Shown one piece after another: positions 1-9,754 of a DNA stretch of 64,000 nt (positions within the stretch are counted from its first letter, which is position 1; each line of letters begins with the position of its first letter). The stretch covers positions 43,209-107,208 of the forward strand of contig KB910533.1 of assembly GCA_000383115.1 (NCBI GenBank), given 5' to 3'. Origin of the DNA: an alpha proteobacterium SCGC AAA015-N04 (GTDB lineage Bacteria > Pseudomonadota > Alphaproteobacteria > Puniceispirillales > Marisalimonadaceae). Under the pieces are notes generated by a model. It searched no databases and had not been told where the DNA came from. It worked only from the letters and a program-made list of their open reading frames with translations. A program made the position numbers and the translations under genes.

Positions 1-5
1 GCCAT
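1..5 (-). CDS. dnaJ: possible dnaJ start (only 5 bases in window)
   Basis: The first five bases read ATGGC on the minus strand, a start codon plus the beginning of a second codon, 35 bases downstream of the dnaK stop. A purine-rich stretch lies upstream of the ATG. In alphaproteobacteria dnaJ normally follows dnaK in this orientation, so this is probably the first codon of dnaJ. The identification rests on context alone; almost none of the gene is visible. Confidence 0.35.
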
Positions 6-40
6 TTCTTTACCTTAAGTTTATCTTGCTAAAAAATTAA

Positions 41-1960
41 TTATGAAGCATCTTTTTTTTCTTCATTATCTTTAACTTCTTCAAAATCAGCATCAACAAC
101 ATCTTCTTTTTTTTCAGTCGAAGATTCATCTTCAATATTATCTTCACTAGTTTTATTGTCATTGGCTTTATATGCAGCCTCACCCATTTTCATCATAATA
201 GAAGAAAGCGCAGATGTTTTTTCTTTAATCATTGCAGTATCATCACCTTCAAGTGATGTCTTTGTTTCTTGAATGGCTTGCTCTACTTCGGCTTTAACAG
301 CTGGATCAGCTTTATCCCCAAGATCATTTAAAGACTTTTCAGCTCCATGTATCATAGATTCTGCTTGGTTCCTTGCATCAATTGCTTCTCTTTTTTCTTT
401 ATCTGCCTCTGCATTATCTTCAGCCTCTTTAACCATTCTTTCTATTTCAGTATCATCTAATCCACCAGAGGCTTGTATGGTGATATTGTGCGCTTTACCT
501 GTAGCTTTGTCTTGAGCACTAACATTTACGATGCCATTAGCATCAATATCGAATGTAACTTCTATCTGAGGAACTCCTCTAGGTGCAGGTGCAATACCTT
601 CAAGATTAAATTCACCTAAAGATTTGTTGTCAGAAGCTAGCTCTCTCTCACCTTGTGAAACTCTTATTGTAACAGCAGATTGATTGTCTTCAGCTGTTGA
701 GAAAGTTTGAGATTTCTTTGAAGGAATAGTTGTATTCCTATCAATTAATCTAGTAAAAACACCTCCGAGCGTTTCTATACCAAGTGATAAAGGAGTAACA
801 TCCAGTAAAAGAACATCCTTTACATCTCCCATTAAAACGCCTCCCTGAATTGCTGCCCCCGATGCAACAACTTCGTCAGGATTGACACCTCTATGAGGTT
901 CAGTTTTAAAGAAACTGGTTACAGCATTTATTATTTTTGGCATTCTTGTCATACCACCAACTAATATAACTTCATCAATCTCATTAGCCTTTACCCCAGC
1001 ATCTTTTAGAGCAGCTTTACACGGATTTATACTTTTAGTAATTAGATCATCAACTAAACTTTCAAATTGTGATCTTGTCATTTTTACATTTAAATGTTTC
1101 GGCCCAGATGAATCTGCAGTTATAAATGGAAGATTAATATCAGTTTGCGCTGCGCTAGATAGTTCTATTTTTGCTTTTTCTGCAGCCTCTTTCATTCTTT
1201 GTAATGCAAGTTTATCACTTCTTAAATCAATTCCATTTTCTTTTTTGAATTGATCAGCAATATAATCTATTATTCTTTGATCAAAATCTTCACCACCTAA
1301 AAAAGTGTCACCGTTAGTTGACTTAACTTCAAATACTCCGTCACCAACCTCTAATATAGAAACGTCGAAGGTACCACCACCAAGATCATAAACCGCAATA
1401 GTTCCACTCTCTTTTTTATCTAGACCATAAGCAAGAGCTGCTGCTGTTGGTTCATTGATAATTCTTAGGACTTCAAGACCAGCAATTTTTCCTGCATCTT
1501 TTGTAGCTTGCCTTTGAGCGTCATTAAAATAAGCTGGAACCGTAATTACAGCTTTATCTACAGTTTCACCAAGAAAAGCTTCTGCATCTTCTTTAAGTTT
1601 CCGAAGAATAAAGCTTGATACTTCAGAAGGAGCATACTCTTGACCGTTAGCTTCTACCCAAGCATCTCCATTTTTAGCAGGAACAATTTTGTAAGGAACT
1701 AATTCCGAAAATTTTTTGGAATACTCGTCGTTATGTCTTCGGCCAATTAACCTCTTTATTGCAAAAAGAGTACTTTCAGGGTTTGTTACAGCCTGTCTTT
1801 TAGCAGGTTGACCCACCAGTCTTTCATCATCTGTGATCCCAACCATAGAAGGGGTCGTTCTAGCACCTTCGCTATTTTCAATAATTTTTGGAGTTTTGCC
1901 ATCCATAACAGAAACACATGAATTGGTAGTACCTAAATCAATTCCAATAACTTTAGCCAT
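41..1960 (-). CDS. dnaK: molecular chaperone DnaK (Hsp70)
   Basis: ATP-dependent cytosolic Hsp70 that binds exposed hydrophobic peptides and cycles with GrpE and DnaJ. At 639 residues it has the usual family length. The N-terminal phosphate-binding motif IDLGTTNS (about 7-14) opens the ATPase domain, the linker-to-substrate-domain motif DVTPLSLG follows near 390, and an acidic tail containing EEVKD lies near the C-terminus. The ATG has a GGAG ribosome-binding site about 9 bases upstream. grpE lies 115 bases upstream on the same strand and dnaJ probably follows, giving grpE-dnaK-dnaJ. Identity is certain from sequence. Confidence 0.98.
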   Translation of the reverse strand: MAKVIGIDLGTTNSCVSVMDGKTPKIIENSEGARTTPSMVGITDDERLVGQPAKRQAVTNPESTLFAIKRLIGRRHNDEYSKKFSELVPYKIVPAKNGDAWVEANGQEYAPSEVSSFILRKLKEDAEAFLGETVDKAVITVPAYFNDAQRQATKDAGKIAGLEVLRIINEPTAAALAYGLDKKESGTIAVYDLGGGTFDVSILEVGDGVFEVKSTNGDTFLGGEDFDQRIIDYIADQFKKENGIDLRSDKLALQRMKEAAEKAKIELSSAAQTDINLPFITADSSGPKHLNVKMTRSQFESLVDDLITKSINPCKAALKDAGVKANEIDEVILVGGMTRMPKIINAVTSFFKTEPHRGVNPDEVVASGAAIQGGVLMGDVKDVLLLDVTPLSLGIETLGGVFTRLIDRNTTIPSKKSQTFSTAEDNQSAVTIRVSQGERELASDNKSLGEFNLEGIAPAPRGVPQIEVTFDIDANGIVNVSAQDKATGKAHNITIQASGGLDDTEIERMVKEAEDNAEADKEKREAIDARNQAESMIHGAEKSLNDLGDKADPAVKAEVEQAIQETKTSLEGDDTAMIKEKTSALSSIMMKMGEAAYKANDNKTSEDNIEDESSTEKKEDVVDADFEEVKDNEEKKDAS

Positions 1961-2075
1961 AAGTTTGCTCCATTGTATTTTTCATTAGTATGTATTTGTA
2001 AAATATTAATATCATCAAATTTATATGGGTTAAGTTGTTGAATTTACAAGATTATAAAAAAATAAATTATCAACG

Positions 2076-2735
2076 TTAATCTATTTCTTTTTTTTGTTTA
2101 TCTTTTTTTGTTTCATCAGGTTTCTTGGATATTCCTACCATAGCTGGTCTTACTAATCTGTCATGTAAAGTGTAACCCTTTTGGGAAACCTCAACAACTA
2201 TTCCAGGTTCTTTATCATTTGTAGGTGTTTCAAACATAGCTTGATGGAAATTATAATCAAATTTTTCACCTAAGGGATAGATTTGTTTTAGATTATGTTT
2301 TTCAAAAGTATTTAAAATTTCTTTTTCTATTATTTCTAAACCTAAAATTAAATTTTTTATTGGTTCTGATAATTTATCTTTATCATTTGAGACTGAATCT
2401 ATTGCTCTTTGAAGATTGTCGATTGAGGAAACTAAATCTCTTACAAAAACAATATGGCTATATTTTTTTGCGTGCTCAATCTCTTTTTCTGTTCGTTTTC
2501 TGAGATTTTCGCCATCTGCTAAAGACCTCATAACTTGATCTTTTAATTCGTTTATTTTAGCTTCCTGTTGTATGCATTTTTCTTCAATTGATAAGTCTTC
2601 TACATCGGGATTTATTTCATTAACGTTAGTCTTATCATCAGCATCATCAGCAGTTTCTTCACTTTTCAAAATTTTTTCTTCATCTAATAATTTTTCTTTG
2701 ATAGGTTTTTGAGCTTTTCCTTCTGATTTAGACAA
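2076..2735 (-). CDS. grpE: nucleotide exchange factor GrpE
   Basis: Releases ADP from DnaK. The 219-residue protein has an acidic, low-complexity N-terminal extension (about 1-50), a charged helical stretch (about 55-110) fitting the GrpE coiled coil, and the C-terminal signature VSQKGYTLHDRLVRPAMVG near 180-200. The start is TTG at 2735, chosen because AAGGAG sits just upstream and the reading is unbroken. A perfect TATAAT hexamer lies at 2753-2758 on the minus strand but without a good -35. A CTTG / CTATTT pair at 2767-2795 weakly resembles alphaproteobacterial heat-shock promoters. The gene is divergent from rph; hrcA, often found here, is absent. Confidence 0.95.
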   Translation of the reverse strand: MSKSEGKAQKPIKEKLLDEEKILKSEETADDADDKTNVNEINPDVEDLSIEEKCIQQEAKINELKDQVMRSLADGENLRKRTEKEIEHAKKYSHIVFVRDLVSSIDNLQRAIDSVSNDKDKLSEPIKNLILGLEIIEKEILNTFEKHNLKQIYPLGEKFDYNFHQAMFETPTNDKEPGIVVEVSQKGYTLHDRLVRPAMVGISKKPDETKKDKQKKEID

Positions 2736-2883
2736 TTTAGATCTCCTTGGATATTATATTCGATTGAAATAGTTAATATTTAATATTTTTGCAAGGGGCA
2801 ACATGTTATTAAAATTATATTTAAAAAAATTTTATTTTTAATATATAAATCATTTATTATTAAATTACGAAAGTGATCATTTA

Positions 2884-3609
2884 ATGAAAAATAGACCTTC
2901 AAATAGAAATTTTAATGAATTAAGAAAAATAGTTCTGATGAATAATATATCGCCTTATGCGGAAGGTTCATGTCTTGCGAAATTTGGGAATACTCATGTA
3001 TTATGTACTGCATCTGTAGATACAAAAGTTCCAAATTGGTTGAGAAACACTGGGCAAGGTTGGATAACTGCTGAATATGGAATGTTGCCAAGATCTACAC
3101 ATTTAAGGATGGATCGAGAAGTAACAAGAGGTAAAGCTTCTGGTAGGACTTATGAAATACAAAGATTAATTGGTAGATCATTGAGATCTGTTGTTAACTT
3201 AAAAAAGCTTGGTGAATTACAGATTAAGATTGATTGTGATGTTATTCAAGCAGACGGAGGAACTAGAACTGCTTCTATATCAGGAGCTTGGGTAGCACTA
3301 TATGATTCTGTTAAGTTTTTATTAAAAAATGGTAAAATTGAAGAAAATCCTATATTTGATCAAGTTGCAGCAATATCATGTGGAATATGGGATAATAGTG
3401 AAATACTAGATCTTGACTATGAAGAAGACTCTTCTGCTGAAGCGGATGGTAATTTTGTTCTAACTGCGTCAAATGGAATGGTTGAAATACAAACCACCGC
3501 AGAAAAAAAACCAATTAATATGAAACAATTTTTAAATTTGTTAGATTTAGCAAATATTGGTACAAAGACAATTTTCAATATTCAAAAAAAGGCACTTGGT
3601 ATAAACTAG
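2884..3609 (+). CDS. rph: ribonuclease PH
   Basis: Phosphorolytic 3'-5' exoribonuclease that trims tRNA precursors; works as a hexamer. Its 241 residues match the family. The protein opens with RPSNR, contains the early [10 protein letters not shown] core strand, [11 protein letters not shown] (about 93-103), and the signature [21 protein letters not shown] (about 118-138) that lines the phosphate and active site. It starts with ATG and is followed 7 bases later by rdgB, giving an rph-rdgB-hemW operon, an order common in alphaproteobacteria. The gene is divergent from grpE across 148 AT-rich bases. Confidence 0.97.
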   Translation: MKNRPSNRNFNELRKIVLMNNISPYAEGSCLAKFGNTHVLCTASVDTKVPNWLRNTGQGWITAEYGMLPRSTHLRMDREVTRGKASGRTYEIQRLIGRSLRSVVNLKKLGELQIKIDCDVIQADGGTRTASISGAWVALYDSVKFLLKNGKIEENPIFDQVAAISCGIWDNSEILDLDYEEDSSAEADGNFVLTASNGMVEIQTTAEKKPINMKQFLNLLDLANIGTKTIFNIQKKALGIN

Positions 3610-3616
3610 AAAAATT

Positions 3617-4234
3617 ATGAAAAAACGTATATTTAATGAAACGAAATTAGTAATTGCCAGTCACAATAAAGGTAAAATTAGAGAAATTACTCAACTACTG
3701 AAGCCTTTAAATATAGAAATATTGTCTGCTTATGATCTTGGAGTCGACGAGCCAATTGAAAACGGAAACACCTTCGAGGAAAATGCTCTTATTAAATCGT
3801 CTTTTGTGTCAAAAAAAACTAATCTGCCATCTTTATCCGACGATAGTGGTATTTGCTTTTTGGATCTCGGCGGCGAGCCAGGTATTTATTCTGCAAGGTG
3901 GGCAGGGCAAAATAAAGATTTTAAATTAGCTATGTCAAAGATTTATGAAAATTTAAAAAATATACAAAATCCAACTTATAGTTGTTATTTTACTTGCTCT
4001 TTGTCATTATGTTGGCCTGATGGTCACCATGTTACGGTATCAGGGTCTGTTTATGGAAAATTTGCTTGGCCACCAAAAGGAAAAAAAGGATTTGGTTATG
4101 ATCCTGTTTTTATTCCTCTAGGAAAAAAACAAACATTTGGACAAATGTCACCTGAATACAAACATCGTATTAGTCACAGACATAAGGCCTTCAAGAAATT
4201 AAATAAGTTATGTTTCCCAAATCTAATTATGTAA
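3617..4234 (+). CDS. rdgB: XTP/dITP diphosphatase (RdgB/HAM1)
   Basis: Hydrolyses non-canonical purine nucleoside triphosphates (dITP, XTP) to monophosphates, keeping them out of DNA and RNA. The 205-residue protein has the expected motifs: the nucleotide-binding start LVIASHNKGKIREI (about 11-24), the metal-site segment SLSDDSGICF near 75, GGEPGIYSARWAG near 86-98, and the C-terminal GKKGFGYDPVFIP segment near 155 with a closing SHR. It lies between rph and hemW and overlaps the hemW start by 25 bases, so translation is probably coupled. Confidence 0.96.
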   Translation: MKKRIFNETKLVIASHNKGKIREITQLLKPLNIEILSAYDLGVDEPIENGNTFEENALIKSSFVSKKTNLPSLSDDSGICFLDLGGEPGIYSARWAGQNKDFKLAMSKIYENLKNIQNPTYSCYFTCSLSLCWPDGHHVTVSGSVYGKFAWPPKGKKGFGYDPVFIPLGKKQTFGQMSPEYKHRISHRHKAFKKLNKLCFPNLIM

Positions 4235-5400
4235 AAAATCAAAATTTGAATTCCCTTAGTCTTTATGTTCATTGGCCTTATTGTGAATCTAAATGTCCAT
4301 ATTGTGATTTTAATTCTCATTTGACAGAAACTATAAACAACAAAGATTGGATAACGTCATATATCAATCAATTAAACGAGATGAAAAAATTTTTAGATCT
4401 TTATAATATAGAATTTAAAAATTTAGACACAATTTTTTTTGGAGGCGGTACACCATCTTTAATGCCATTAGAAATTCTAGATAACGTAATTAACACTGCT
4501 GCTGAAATATTTAGTTTCAGTAAAAACATAGAAATTTCGCTAGAGGCAAATCCAAGCTCATTTGATATAAATAAATTTAAAAGAATGAGGCAAATCGGTG
4601 TTAATAGAATATCATTAGGAGTTCAATCATTAAAAAATAAAAATCTAAAATTCCTTGGCAGAAAACATTCATATCTAGAATGTGAAAAGGCAATAGAAGC
4701 TGCATTAATTAATTTCAACAACGTTTCAATTGATTTAATTTATGCACTCTATAATCAAACAATAAAAGATTGGTTATCCGAATTAAAAACAGTTTTAAAT
4801 AAATTCGATTTACAACATATATCGTTATATCAACTTACAATTGAAGAAGGTACAAAATTTTTTTCTGATTTCAAAAAAGGGAAAATAAAAATTATTGATA
4901 ATGATACTGCGTTTGAATTATTTAATATTACAAATTCTGTCTTAAGTGACTACGGTTATAAAAGATATGAAGTTTCAAACTTTGCAAAAAAAGGTTTTGA
5001 AAGTAAACATAATTTAAATTATTGGACCTCAGAAAATTGGATTGGAATTGGCCCAGGAGCATATGGTAGATTATGGCATAAAAATCAAAATAGTAAAAGA
5101 ATAGAAATCAAAAATTTTAGAAATCCAAAAACTTGGCTTTACAAAAATGCTCAATCAGCGAACTTTGAAGATATCAAAGTCCTAGATAATCATCAAACCG
5201 ATATTGACACATTGTTAATGGGTCTTCGTTTAGATAAAGGTATTAAAATAAATAAACTTAACAATAGAAACTTAGTTAATAATGAAAAGTTTTTGGACTT
5301 AGAAAAAAAGGGTTTTATTGTCAAAAGAAATGGAAATATAAAAATCAAAAAGAACCATATAGCTAAATTAAACAGTATAGTTGATTACTTATTATACTAG
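4210..5400 (+). CDS. hemW: heme chaperone HemW (radical SAM, HemN-like)
   Basis: Radical SAM protein that binds heme and passes it to respiratory targets; the family was formerly called oxygen-independent coproporphyrinogen oxidase-like. The 396-residue protein has the radical SAM triad CESKCPYC (Cys25, Cys29, Cys32) preceded by YVHWPY and followed by DFNSH, then GGGTPSLM near 80 and GVQSL near 140. The single triad and length match HemW better than HemN, which has extra N-terminal sequence. The ATG at 4210 overlaps rdgB by 25 bases; I see no better start before the conserved YVHWPY. The end meets the convergent lipoprotein gene with a 2-base gap. Confidence 0.93.
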   Translation: MFPKSNYVKNQNLNSLSLYVHWPYCESKCPYCDFNSHLTETINNKDWITSYINQLNEMKKFLDLYNIEFKNLDTIFFGGGTPSLMPLEILDNVINTAAEIFSFSKNIEISLEANPSSFDINKFKRMRQIGVNRISLGVQSLKNKNLKFLGRKHSYLECEKAIEAALINFNNVSIDLIYALYNQTIKDWLSELKTVLNKFDLQHISLYQLTIEEGTKFFSDFKKGKIKIIDNDTAFELFNITNSVLSDYGYKRYEVSNFAKKGFESKHNLNYWTSENWIGIGPGAYGRLWHKNQNSKRIEIKNFRNPKTWLYKNAQSANFEDIKVLDNHQTDIDTLLMGLRLDKGIKINKLNNRNLVNNEKFLDLEKKGFIVKRNGNIKIKKNHIAKLNSIVDYLLY

Positions 5401-5402
5401 AT

Positions 5403-6860
5403 TTAGTTGCTACATTTTTCAACCTTAATTAATTTACCAAATTTTTCTACTTGAACAATTGAAATAGGCTTTTTAACAAACCCATTTTTTTCAAATTCAA
5501 AACCAGTCACTACGCTTTTTAAATCATTTAAATAAACTTGCAGCGCTTTTTCTTGTTTCAAATAATTAATACTTATAAGGCCTGCATCAAAAGCAGCATT
5601 TGAAAAATAATTATCATCTTCATTCCATGTATTCTGCCAAATTAATTGAAAATCTTTTTGATTTCTATTTATAATTTTTGGAAACCAAGATTTTTCTAGT
5701 GAAGGTTCATTTTTAATTTCATCAATGTTAAATTTGTCAGTTCCTAGTATTTGAATTTTTTTTGAATCTACGTCATAATAAGCCAACATTGGAGCAATTT
5801 CTAGAATAAATTCTTTACTTCCACCTATAAAAATAGAATCAAACTTACTATGCAGAGAACTCTCATCATTATAATTTAAAAACTTCCTCAAAATAGAATA
5901 TAATTTTGACTTGTTGTTTAATTGAGAATTCGATAACAAGAGTTTTTCAAAATAATTGTCATTCTTTGTTTTGATGAGACCAACCGATCTATCTATTACA
6001 ATTTTACCATACAAATTGTTAGGTGCTATCAGACCAAATCTCTTATGGCCATATAACAAAGCGCATGATATTACGCTATCTACTTGTTCTTCCGGTGAAA
6101 AACCTAGAGACCAAACATTATTTTCTACAAGAGCAATATCATTAGAAAATGTAAACATTGGGATTGACTTTTCTTTTATAAAAGGTTTCACCTTTAAAAG
6201 AGAGGATCTTGTAAATGGACCAATTACAATTTGAGGACTCGTTTTTTCTAACAAGTCATTAAAGTTATATACCTCATCTTCTTTACCTGTATCAAAATAG
6301 ATTACCCTTACATTGTTTGATCCAAAATTTAAAATACTAAGATCTAGCGCTTTTCTAATCTTAATTCCAAAGTTTGAATATGGACCTGTGAAAGGGAGTA
6401 AGACTAAAATATTTTTTTGATCTTTATTATTTTTATTTTTATTATAATCAATTTCTTCAAAAACTTCACCATCATTGCTAATATCTAATTCATTTTTTTT
6501 GAGACTCAAGTTTTGTTTGAACATTTTAAAAACAGCTGTTAAAGCTTGATCGTTTTTTTTGAAAACTTTTTTTTTCTTTATTCCTCTTCCGTGAAGAAGC
6601 CTTTCATTTCTAAATTCAAAAACAACATCATTTGTGATTGGTTTTTGAATACTCTTAATTTTCGATATATTTATTTCTTCTTTAACTACTTTTTCTGTGG
6701 TTATTTTCATTTTCGAGGGAAATGATTGTTTGTTTTGTATAGCATCAATTTTTTTTTCATTTATTGTAATCAACTTTTTTGTATTCTGATTACATGAATT
6801 TATTATGAACAACATACAAAAAAGTAATATAATATCATAAATCGGTTTATAATGTGTCAT
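5403..6860 (-). CDS. LpoA-like penicillin-binding protein activator lipoprotein
   Basis: Predicted outer-membrane lipoprotein of 485 residues. The N-terminus has a hydrophobic stretch ending in a lipobox with Cys23 (IINSC). After a charged linker of about 120 residues comes a periplasmic-binding-protein-like fold starting near ILVLLPFTGPYSNFG, with later segments (GPFTRSSLLKVKPF, SFGFSP-type, LIAPNNLYGK) typical of the LppC/LpoA family. In enterobacteria LpoA activates PBP1A; in alphaproteobacteria this relative is usually divergent from rsmI, exactly as here (37-base gap). Identity as LppC family is good from sequence and context; the cell-wall role is inferred from the family. Confidence 0.8.
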   Translation of the reverse strand: MTHYKPIYDIILLFCMLFIINSCNQNTKKLITINEKKIDAIQNKQSFPSKMKITTEKVVKEEINISKIKSIQKPITNDVVFEFRNERLLHGRGIKKKKVFKKNDQALTAVFKMFKQNLSLKKNELDISNDGEVFEEIDYNKNKNNKDQKNILVLLPFTGPYSNFGIKIRKALDLSILNFGSNNVRVIYFDTGKEDEVYNFNDLLEKTSPQIVIGPFTRSSLLKVKPFIKEKSIPMFTFSNDIALVENNVWSLGFSPEEQVDSVISCALLYGHKRFGLIAPNNLYGKIVIDRSVGLIKTKNDNYFEKLLLSNSQLNNKSKLYSILRKFLNYNDESSLHSKFDSIFIGGSKEFILEIAPMLAYYDVDSKKIQILGTDKFNIDEIKNEPSLEKSWFPKIINRNQKDFQLIWQNTWNEDDNYFSNAAFDAGLISINYLKQEKALQVYLNDLKSVVTGFEFEKNGFVKKPISIVQVEKFGKLIKVEKCSN

Positions 6861-6897
6861 ATATACTCACTATTTCAAATTGTATAAGGGTAATATA

Positions 6898-7809
6898 TTG
6901 CAAAATTTAAGTAAAGAATATGCAAGATTTTATAACAAAAAATTAACAACTCAAAGTGGGTGTCTATATATTATTTCAACACCAATTGGAAATTTTGACG
7001 ACATAAGCTTAAGAGCGATTAAAATTATGAATTTTGTTGATTTTTTGCTATGTGAGGACACCAGAAAATCAAAGAAATTACTCTCATATTTAAAAATAAA
7101 AAATAAAAAACTTATATCATATAACGACAATAATGCTGAAAAAAAAAGACCGTATGTAATAAAACAACTTTTGCAAAACATGAATATTGGATTAATTAGT
7201 GACGCTGGAACTCCTCTAATTTCTGATCCTGGATATAAAATTATTCAAGATTGTTATCTAAATAATATAAAAGTCACTCATGCTCCAGGAGCAACCTCGG
7301 TAATAAATGCATTAATCTTGTCAGGTCTTCCAACAAACCAATTCTTTTTTGGTGGTTTTTTATCTTCCAAAAAAAGTGCTAGAGAAAAACAACTTTTAGA
7401 TACTAAATATTTTGATATGACTGGAATATGGTTTGATACTTGTTTGAGAGTAAGAGATTCATTAAGTATTATGTATAAATTATTTGGGAATAGAAAAGTT
7501 GTAATTACTAGAGAATTAACTAAAATACATGAAGATATTATCTCAAGTGATTTAAAAAATATTAACTTTGCAATACAAAATAAAATTGAAAATGGAAAAC
7601 CTCTAAAAGGTGAAATAACAATAGTGATTGCTGGTTACGTTGAGAACATTGAAATAAGTTTAGAAGAATTAAGAACAAAAATTAAAGATAAGTTAAAGAA
7701 ATATTCTGTAAAAGATATTGTTAAAATTTTAAATAGTGAAATAGGATTGTCAAAAAAAATAATCTACAATGAAACAATAATTTTAAAGAATAAAATAGAT
7801 AAATCATAA
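6898..7809 (+). CDS. rsmI: 16S rRNA (cytidine(1402)-2'-O)-methyltransferase RsmI
   Basis: SAM-dependent tetrapyrrole-methylase-fold enzyme that 2'-O-methylates C1402 of 16S rRNA. Visible motifs: LYIISTPIGNFDDISLRA near the start, LCEDTRKSKKLL, GLISDAGTPLISDPGY and the HAPGATSVINALILSGLP segment. I place the start at the TTG at 6898 because AAGGG lies 7 bases upstream; the frame is open to a further TTG at 6880 that lacks a ribosome-binding site. It is divergent from the LpoA-like gene. In most alphaproteobacteria yraN lies directly downstream; here a BON lipoprotein follows instead. Confidence 0.95.
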   Translation: MQNLSKEYARFYNKKLTTQSGCLYIISTPIGNFDDISLRAIKIMNFVDFLLCEDTRKSKKLLSYLKIKNKKLISYNDNNAEKKRPYVIKQLLQNMNIGLISDAGTPLISDPGYKIIQDCYLNNIKVTHAPGATSVINALILSGLPTNQFFFGGFLSSKKSAREKQLLDTKYFDMTGIWFDTCLRVRDSLSIMYKLFGNRKVVITRELTKIHEDIISSDLKNINFAIQNKIENGKPLKGEITIVIAGYVENIEISLEELRTKIKDKLKKYSVKDIVKILNSEIGLSKKIIYNETIILKNKIDKS

Positions 7810-7869
7810 ATAAGTTATGACTTTTCATCATTTATATTTTAAACTAATAATATAGATTAGGATTCTATA

Positions 7870-8445
7870 ATGTTAAAATTACTTCTCACCATTTTTTTAT
7901 TTTTTGCATTGCAATCCTGTGCACCACTTGTAAGCACCGTTGGAATGGTTTCGTTAGGAGCAACATCTAAAGAAAAGGGACTAGGGATTACCGTACGAGA
8001 TAACCTAATTAAAGCAACCATTTCTAATTATATCTATAAATTTAATCCTGATTTGATAGCTGACACCACTATTTTTGTAAATAATGGATCGGTTTTATTT
8101 ACTGGAAAAGTTAAAAAACCAAACGATAAAATCGAGCTAACTAAGATTGCTTGGAAAGTGAAAGGGGTGGTTGAAGTGAATAACGAAATACAAATTACTG
8201 ACACTTCAACTCTTAAAAATATCGCCAGAGACATCGCTTCTGTTGCTGAAATAAGGGCTCGTATTATGTCTGATCAAAATATAAATAGTCTTAATTTTTC
8301 TGTCGATGTAGTTAATGATAAAGTTTACTTGAGTGGCGTTGCTTCTAACAAAGAAGAACTTCGACTAGTAAAAGCACATGCATCTAGTGCAAGATACATA
8401 AAAGAAGTTTATAATTTTATAATATTAGCTAAAGATCCTAGATGA
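7870..8445 (+). CDS. BON-domain lipoprotein (DolP/YraP-like)
   Basis: Predicted envelope lipoprotein of 191 residues with lipobox LQSC (Cys17) followed by APLVSTVGMV. Two BON repeats follow: the first about 45-105 (strand and helix pattern around VNNGSVLFTGKV and VKGVVEVNNEI), the second about 118-185 (VDVVNDKVYLSGVASNKEEL). BON proteins such as enterobacterial DolP bind phospholipid and help keep the outer membrane intact; the role here is inferred from the family. The ATGA at 8442-8445 couples the stop to the start of gshB. The LpoA - rsmI - BON - gshB neighbourhood is conserved in alphaproteobacteria. Confidence 0.88.
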   Translation: MLKLLLTIFLFFALQSCAPLVSTVGMVSLGATSKEKGLGITVRDNLIKATISNYIYKFNPDLIADTTIFVNNGSVLFTGKVKKPNDKIELTKIAWKVKGVVEVNNEIQITDTSTLKNIARDIASVAEIRARIMSDQNINSLNFSVDVVNDKVYLSGVASNKEELRLVKAHASSARYIKEVYNFIILAKDPR

Positions 8446-9395
8446 CCAACAAACTAAAAATTGCTTTTTTGATGGATCCATTAGAAAACCTTGACTTAAA
8501 AGGTGATACTACTTTTGGTCTTGCTTTTGAAGCCCAAAGAAGAAAACATGCAATTTATCATTTTAACCCCGATGACTTAATTTATAAATCCAACAAAGTA
8601 TTAGCTAATATTTGTAAGTTTGAAGTTTCTTCTTACAACCATACAAATACTTTTAATTACCAAAAAAAGGAAATTAAATTATTATCAAACTTCGATATTA
8701 TAATGATGAGGCAAGATCCACCTTTTGATATGTCCTATATTACGGCAACTCATATTCTAGAAAAAATCTCAAATCAAACATTAATTGTCAACAACCCATT
8801 TGAAGTAAGAAATGCTCCAGAGAAAATTTTTGTTACAAATTTCTCACATCTGATGCCTAAAACTCTAATAACTAGAGATTTGAATGAGATTAAATTGTTT
8901 AGAAACGAATTTAAAGATATCATAATTAAACCTTTATACGGAAATGGAGGACAAGGTGTTTTTCATGTAAAACCAGATGATGAAAATTTTTTCTCTATAA
9001 TAGAAATGTTTTTCAAACAAAACAAAGAACCTCTGATAGTTCAAGAGTATTTAAAAGAAGTAAGAAATGGCGATAAAAGGATAATTTTATTAAACGGAGA
9101 AATAGTTGGTGCGATAAACAGAATACCGCAAAAAGGTGAAAGCAGATCAAATATGCATGTTGGAGGAAAACCGGAAAAAACTACACTAACAAATAGTGAT
9201 AAATTCATTTGTAATGAAATTTCCGCTGCTCTAAAAAAAAGGGGGCTTTTTTTTGTTGGAATTGATGTAATTGGAGAATATTTAACTGAAATTAATGTTA
9301 CTTCACCAACTGGTATTAGAGAAATAGAATTAAACGAATCTATTAAAATTAAAGAAATGTTTTGGGATTTTATTGAACAAAAAATAAATTCCTAA
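8442..9395 (+). CDS. gshB: glutathione synthetase
   Basis: ATP-grasp ligase joining gamma-glutamylcysteine and glycine to make glutathione. Its 317 residues match the prokaryotic GshB length. Visible: the N-terminal IAFLMDPLENLDLKGDTTF with the conserved D-T-F, MRQDPPFDMSYI near 87, the ATP-grasp strand KPLYGNGGQGVF near 165, GDKRIILLNGEIVGAINR near 210, and the C-terminal FVGIDVIGEYLTEINVTSPTG, which holds the metal-binding Asp and Asn. It overlaps the BON gene by 4 bases. Its stop overlaps the stop of the convergent HIT gene. Confidence 0.96.
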   Translation: MTNKLKIAFLMDPLENLDLKGDTTFGLAFEAQRRKHAIYHFNPDDLIYKSNKVLANICKFEVSSYNHTNTFNYQKKEIKLLSNFDIIMMRQDPPFDMSYITATHILEKISNQTLIVNNPFEVRNAPEKIFVTNFSHLMPKTLITRDLNEIKLFRNEFKDIIIKPLYGNGGQGVFHVKPDDENFFSIIEMFFKQNKEPLIVQEYLKEVRNGDKRIILLNGEIVGAINRIPQKGESRSNMHVGGKPEKTTLTNSDKFICNEISAALKKRGLFFVGIDVIGEYLTEINVTSPTGIREIELNESIKIKEMFWDFIEQKINS

Positions 9396-9754
9396 TTGAT
9401 CATTCTACCAAGATTTTGTCCACCTAGTAAATGAACATGAAAATGAGGAACGTCCTGGTTCCCGTCTTTTCCAGAATTGGTTATTAATCTAAAACCATTG
9501 TTAGAAATATCATATTTATCTATTAATTCATTTACTAATTTCCAAAAATCAATTTTTTCGCGTGACTTTGCTGCAGAATTAAAGTCATAAAAATCAACAT
9601 ATTTGTTTTTTGGTATAACTAATATATGTATTTTTGCTTGAGGATTAATATCCATAAATGATAATGCAAATTCATTTTCTAGCACTTTTGAACAATTGAT
9701 TTCATTTCTTAATATTTTTGCAAATACATTATTGTCGTCATAACTTCTATTCAT
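9392..9754 (-). CDS. hinT: HIT-family protein (HinT-like purine nucleoside phosphoramidase)
   Basis: Small nucleotide hydrolase of the histidine triad superfamily, 120 residues. The HIT motif is HFHVH (His104, His106, His108) followed by LLGGQNLGRM, which matches the HinT branch. The N-terminus DNNVFAKILRNEI is also typical. HinT proteins cleave adenosine phosphoramidates and AMP-lysine-type substrates. It is the last gene of the his operon, overlapping hisE by 8 bases, and its stop overlaps the convergent gshB stop. A hisE-HIT pairing is frequent in alphaproteobacteria. Confidence 0.93.
   Translation of the reverse strand: MNRSYDDNNVFAKILRNEINCSKVLENEFALSFMDINPQAKIHILVIPKNKYVDFYDFNSAAKSREKIDFWKLVNELIDKYDISNNGFRLITNSGKDGNQDVPHFHVHLLGGQNLGRMIN

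Noticed and set aside
273..515. Open frame antisense to dnaK
   Set aside because: It lies wholly opposite a highly conserved gene and has no recognisable domain or ribosome-binding site; other antisense frames (for example within rho, leuS and lpdA) were discarded for the same reason.
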